The notes below the pieces were generated by a model, which did no database searches, had not been told where the DNA came from, and saw nothing but the letters and a program-made list of their open reading frames with translations. A DNA stretch of 64,000 bases from the NCBI GenBank assembly GCA_038501625.1, contig JAZAYU010000008.1, positions 7,378,938-7,442,937 of the forward strand, written 5' to 3'. The position numbers were made by a program, and so were the translations under genes. Below are positions 63,366 to 64,000 of the stretch, in pieces (within the stretch, counting starts at the first letter, position 1; the number at the start of each line of letters is the position of its first letter). The stretch is from Corbicula japonica. Lineage: Eukaryota > Mollusca > Bivalvia > Venerida > Cyrenidae.

Positions 63366-63716
63366 ATGCGTCTCTTAATTGTACTGGGACTTGCTGTTCT
63401 CGCTCTCGCGGCGTCAACAGAGGGAAAGGCTACTGTTGCTAAAGTAACCAAGGAAGGAACCGGAACCCCCACTAAGGAAGGTAGTGGAACAGTAGCAAAG
63501 GACGAAACAGGAAGCCATAATGCTGACAAAGCGAAGGAGAAGAAACCAAAGGAGTCACAGAAATTAGAAATGTGCTTCTGGATGAGTGTTGACGACGCAA
63601 GATTTAAGCAGATGGTTGCTCTATTAAATCTGGGCAGCGGACAATGCGACGTTTCGACTGAAAACTCCAGTGAATTAAACGAAGGAAAATCATCAAACAG
63701 CGGGTACATGCATTAA
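63366..63716 (+). CDS. Small secreted protein, paralog 2
   Basis: 116 codons. Residues 1-20 are a signal peptide (MRLLIVLGLAVLALAASTEG). A Lys/Thr/Gly/Glu-rich stretch (TKEGTGTPTKEGSGTVAKDE) replaces the Pro/Thr linker of the gene at 52660. The hinge AKEKKPKES and the module CFWMSVDDARFKQMVALL, then C and STENSSE, match paralog 1. An acceptor-like tattggtag lies directly before ataaaaATG, the same distance from the start as in paralog 1, so both likely share a 5'-UTR intron. It lies 10.3 kb from paralog 1 and points away from it. The module is conserved while the linker is not, as in fast-evolving extracellular peptides. The family is not recognised and the function unknown. Confidence 0.82.
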   Translation: MRLLIVLGLAVLALAASTEGKATVAKVTKEGTGTPTKEGSGTVAKDETGSHNADKAKEKKPKESQKLEMCFWMSVDDARFKQMVALLNLGSGQCDVSTENSSELNEGKSSNSGYMH

Positions 63717-64000
63717 CGAAATCTTAAAAATCATAAAGAAAACAAAGTAATTAATTAGATTCCACATACAGACAGTATTAATGGCAAGAACAAGAAACAC
63801 AAACTTTTTCCAGGTTAACCTTAGTAACTTTTAATCTTGTAAATTTATTATTGTTAAAACTTCATATGTATTTTATTTAGAAGTTCTATTTATAAAGTTT
63901 AAGCGTGATTTTGACCTTCTATTTGTGTATGTGTGTTTTGTAAGCAGTATAACCTATTTATTATGTATCATATCTTAGAAACAATCTTATAACAAGACAG
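63717..64000. other. 3' flank of paralog 2
   Basis: AT-rich. No clear AATAAA was found before the window ends. Confidence 0.45.

Overview
The window is eukaryotic. Genes are split by GT-AG introns, the sequence is AT-rich, and most of it is nested transposable-element debris. The mix of TM9SF4, RPS20, a secreted C-type lectin, foldback elements, tRNA-derived SINEs, 150-165 bp 'GGTCAAGGTCAC' tandem repeats and R2-type/Penelope-like retroelements suggests a mollusc, probably a bivalve. The phylum is an inference; no species is claimed.

Layout. (1) 1-2.85 kb (+): the last three coding exons of a TM9SF4-type nonaspanin. A 56-bp unit made of the end of one exon plus its splice donor is repeated 11 times. 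(2) 2.85-8.6 kb: 3' flank with several foldback MITEs. (3) 8.6-14.6 kb: retroelement graveyard, with a Penelope-like RT fragment between direct repeats, a 540-bp foldback, a tRNA-SINE, a LINE C-terminal fragment and a 3.3-kb R2-superclade element (RT, CCHC knuckle, restriction-like endonuclease) on the minus strand. (4) 14.6-16.7 kb: decayed tandem repeat split by a MITE. (5) 17-28.1 kb (+): ribosomal protein S20. Three coding exons are certain. The first exon, which should carry only the ATG, is not securely located and lies beyond a 4.5-kb composite foldback element. (6) 28-34 kb: three MITEs of one family, one of them split by a 1.77-kb DNA transposon with a perfect 5-bp target duplication. 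(7) 34-44.7 kb (-): a five-exon secreted protein, reconstructed in full at 246 aa: signal peptide, C-type lectin domain and a C-terminal six-cysteine module. Its 5-kb last intron holds a foldback containing a 2.45-kb hAT-like element with exact 8-bp target duplications. (8) 45.1-48.7 kb: a 24-bp minisatellite of about 148 units with an 815-bp higher-order duplication. (9) 49.6-51.1 kb: LINE remnant and microsatellites. (10) 52.6-64 kb: two divergent paralogous genes for small secreted proteins (144 and 116 aa) sharing a conserved C-terminal module that I do not recognise. Between them lies a 2.9-kb transposon with about 0.77-kb terminal inverted repeats carrying a C2H2 zinc-finger exon.

The host genes show no shared pathway: TM9SF4 is an endomembrane protein, RPS20 is part of the 40S ribosome, and the lectin and the two small proteins are secreted. 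The strongest unexplained signals are the exon-donor array in TM9SF4, the secreted paralog pair, the zinc-finger-carrying transposon, and three different DNA transposons that share CAGG/CCTG ends and 5-bp target duplications.
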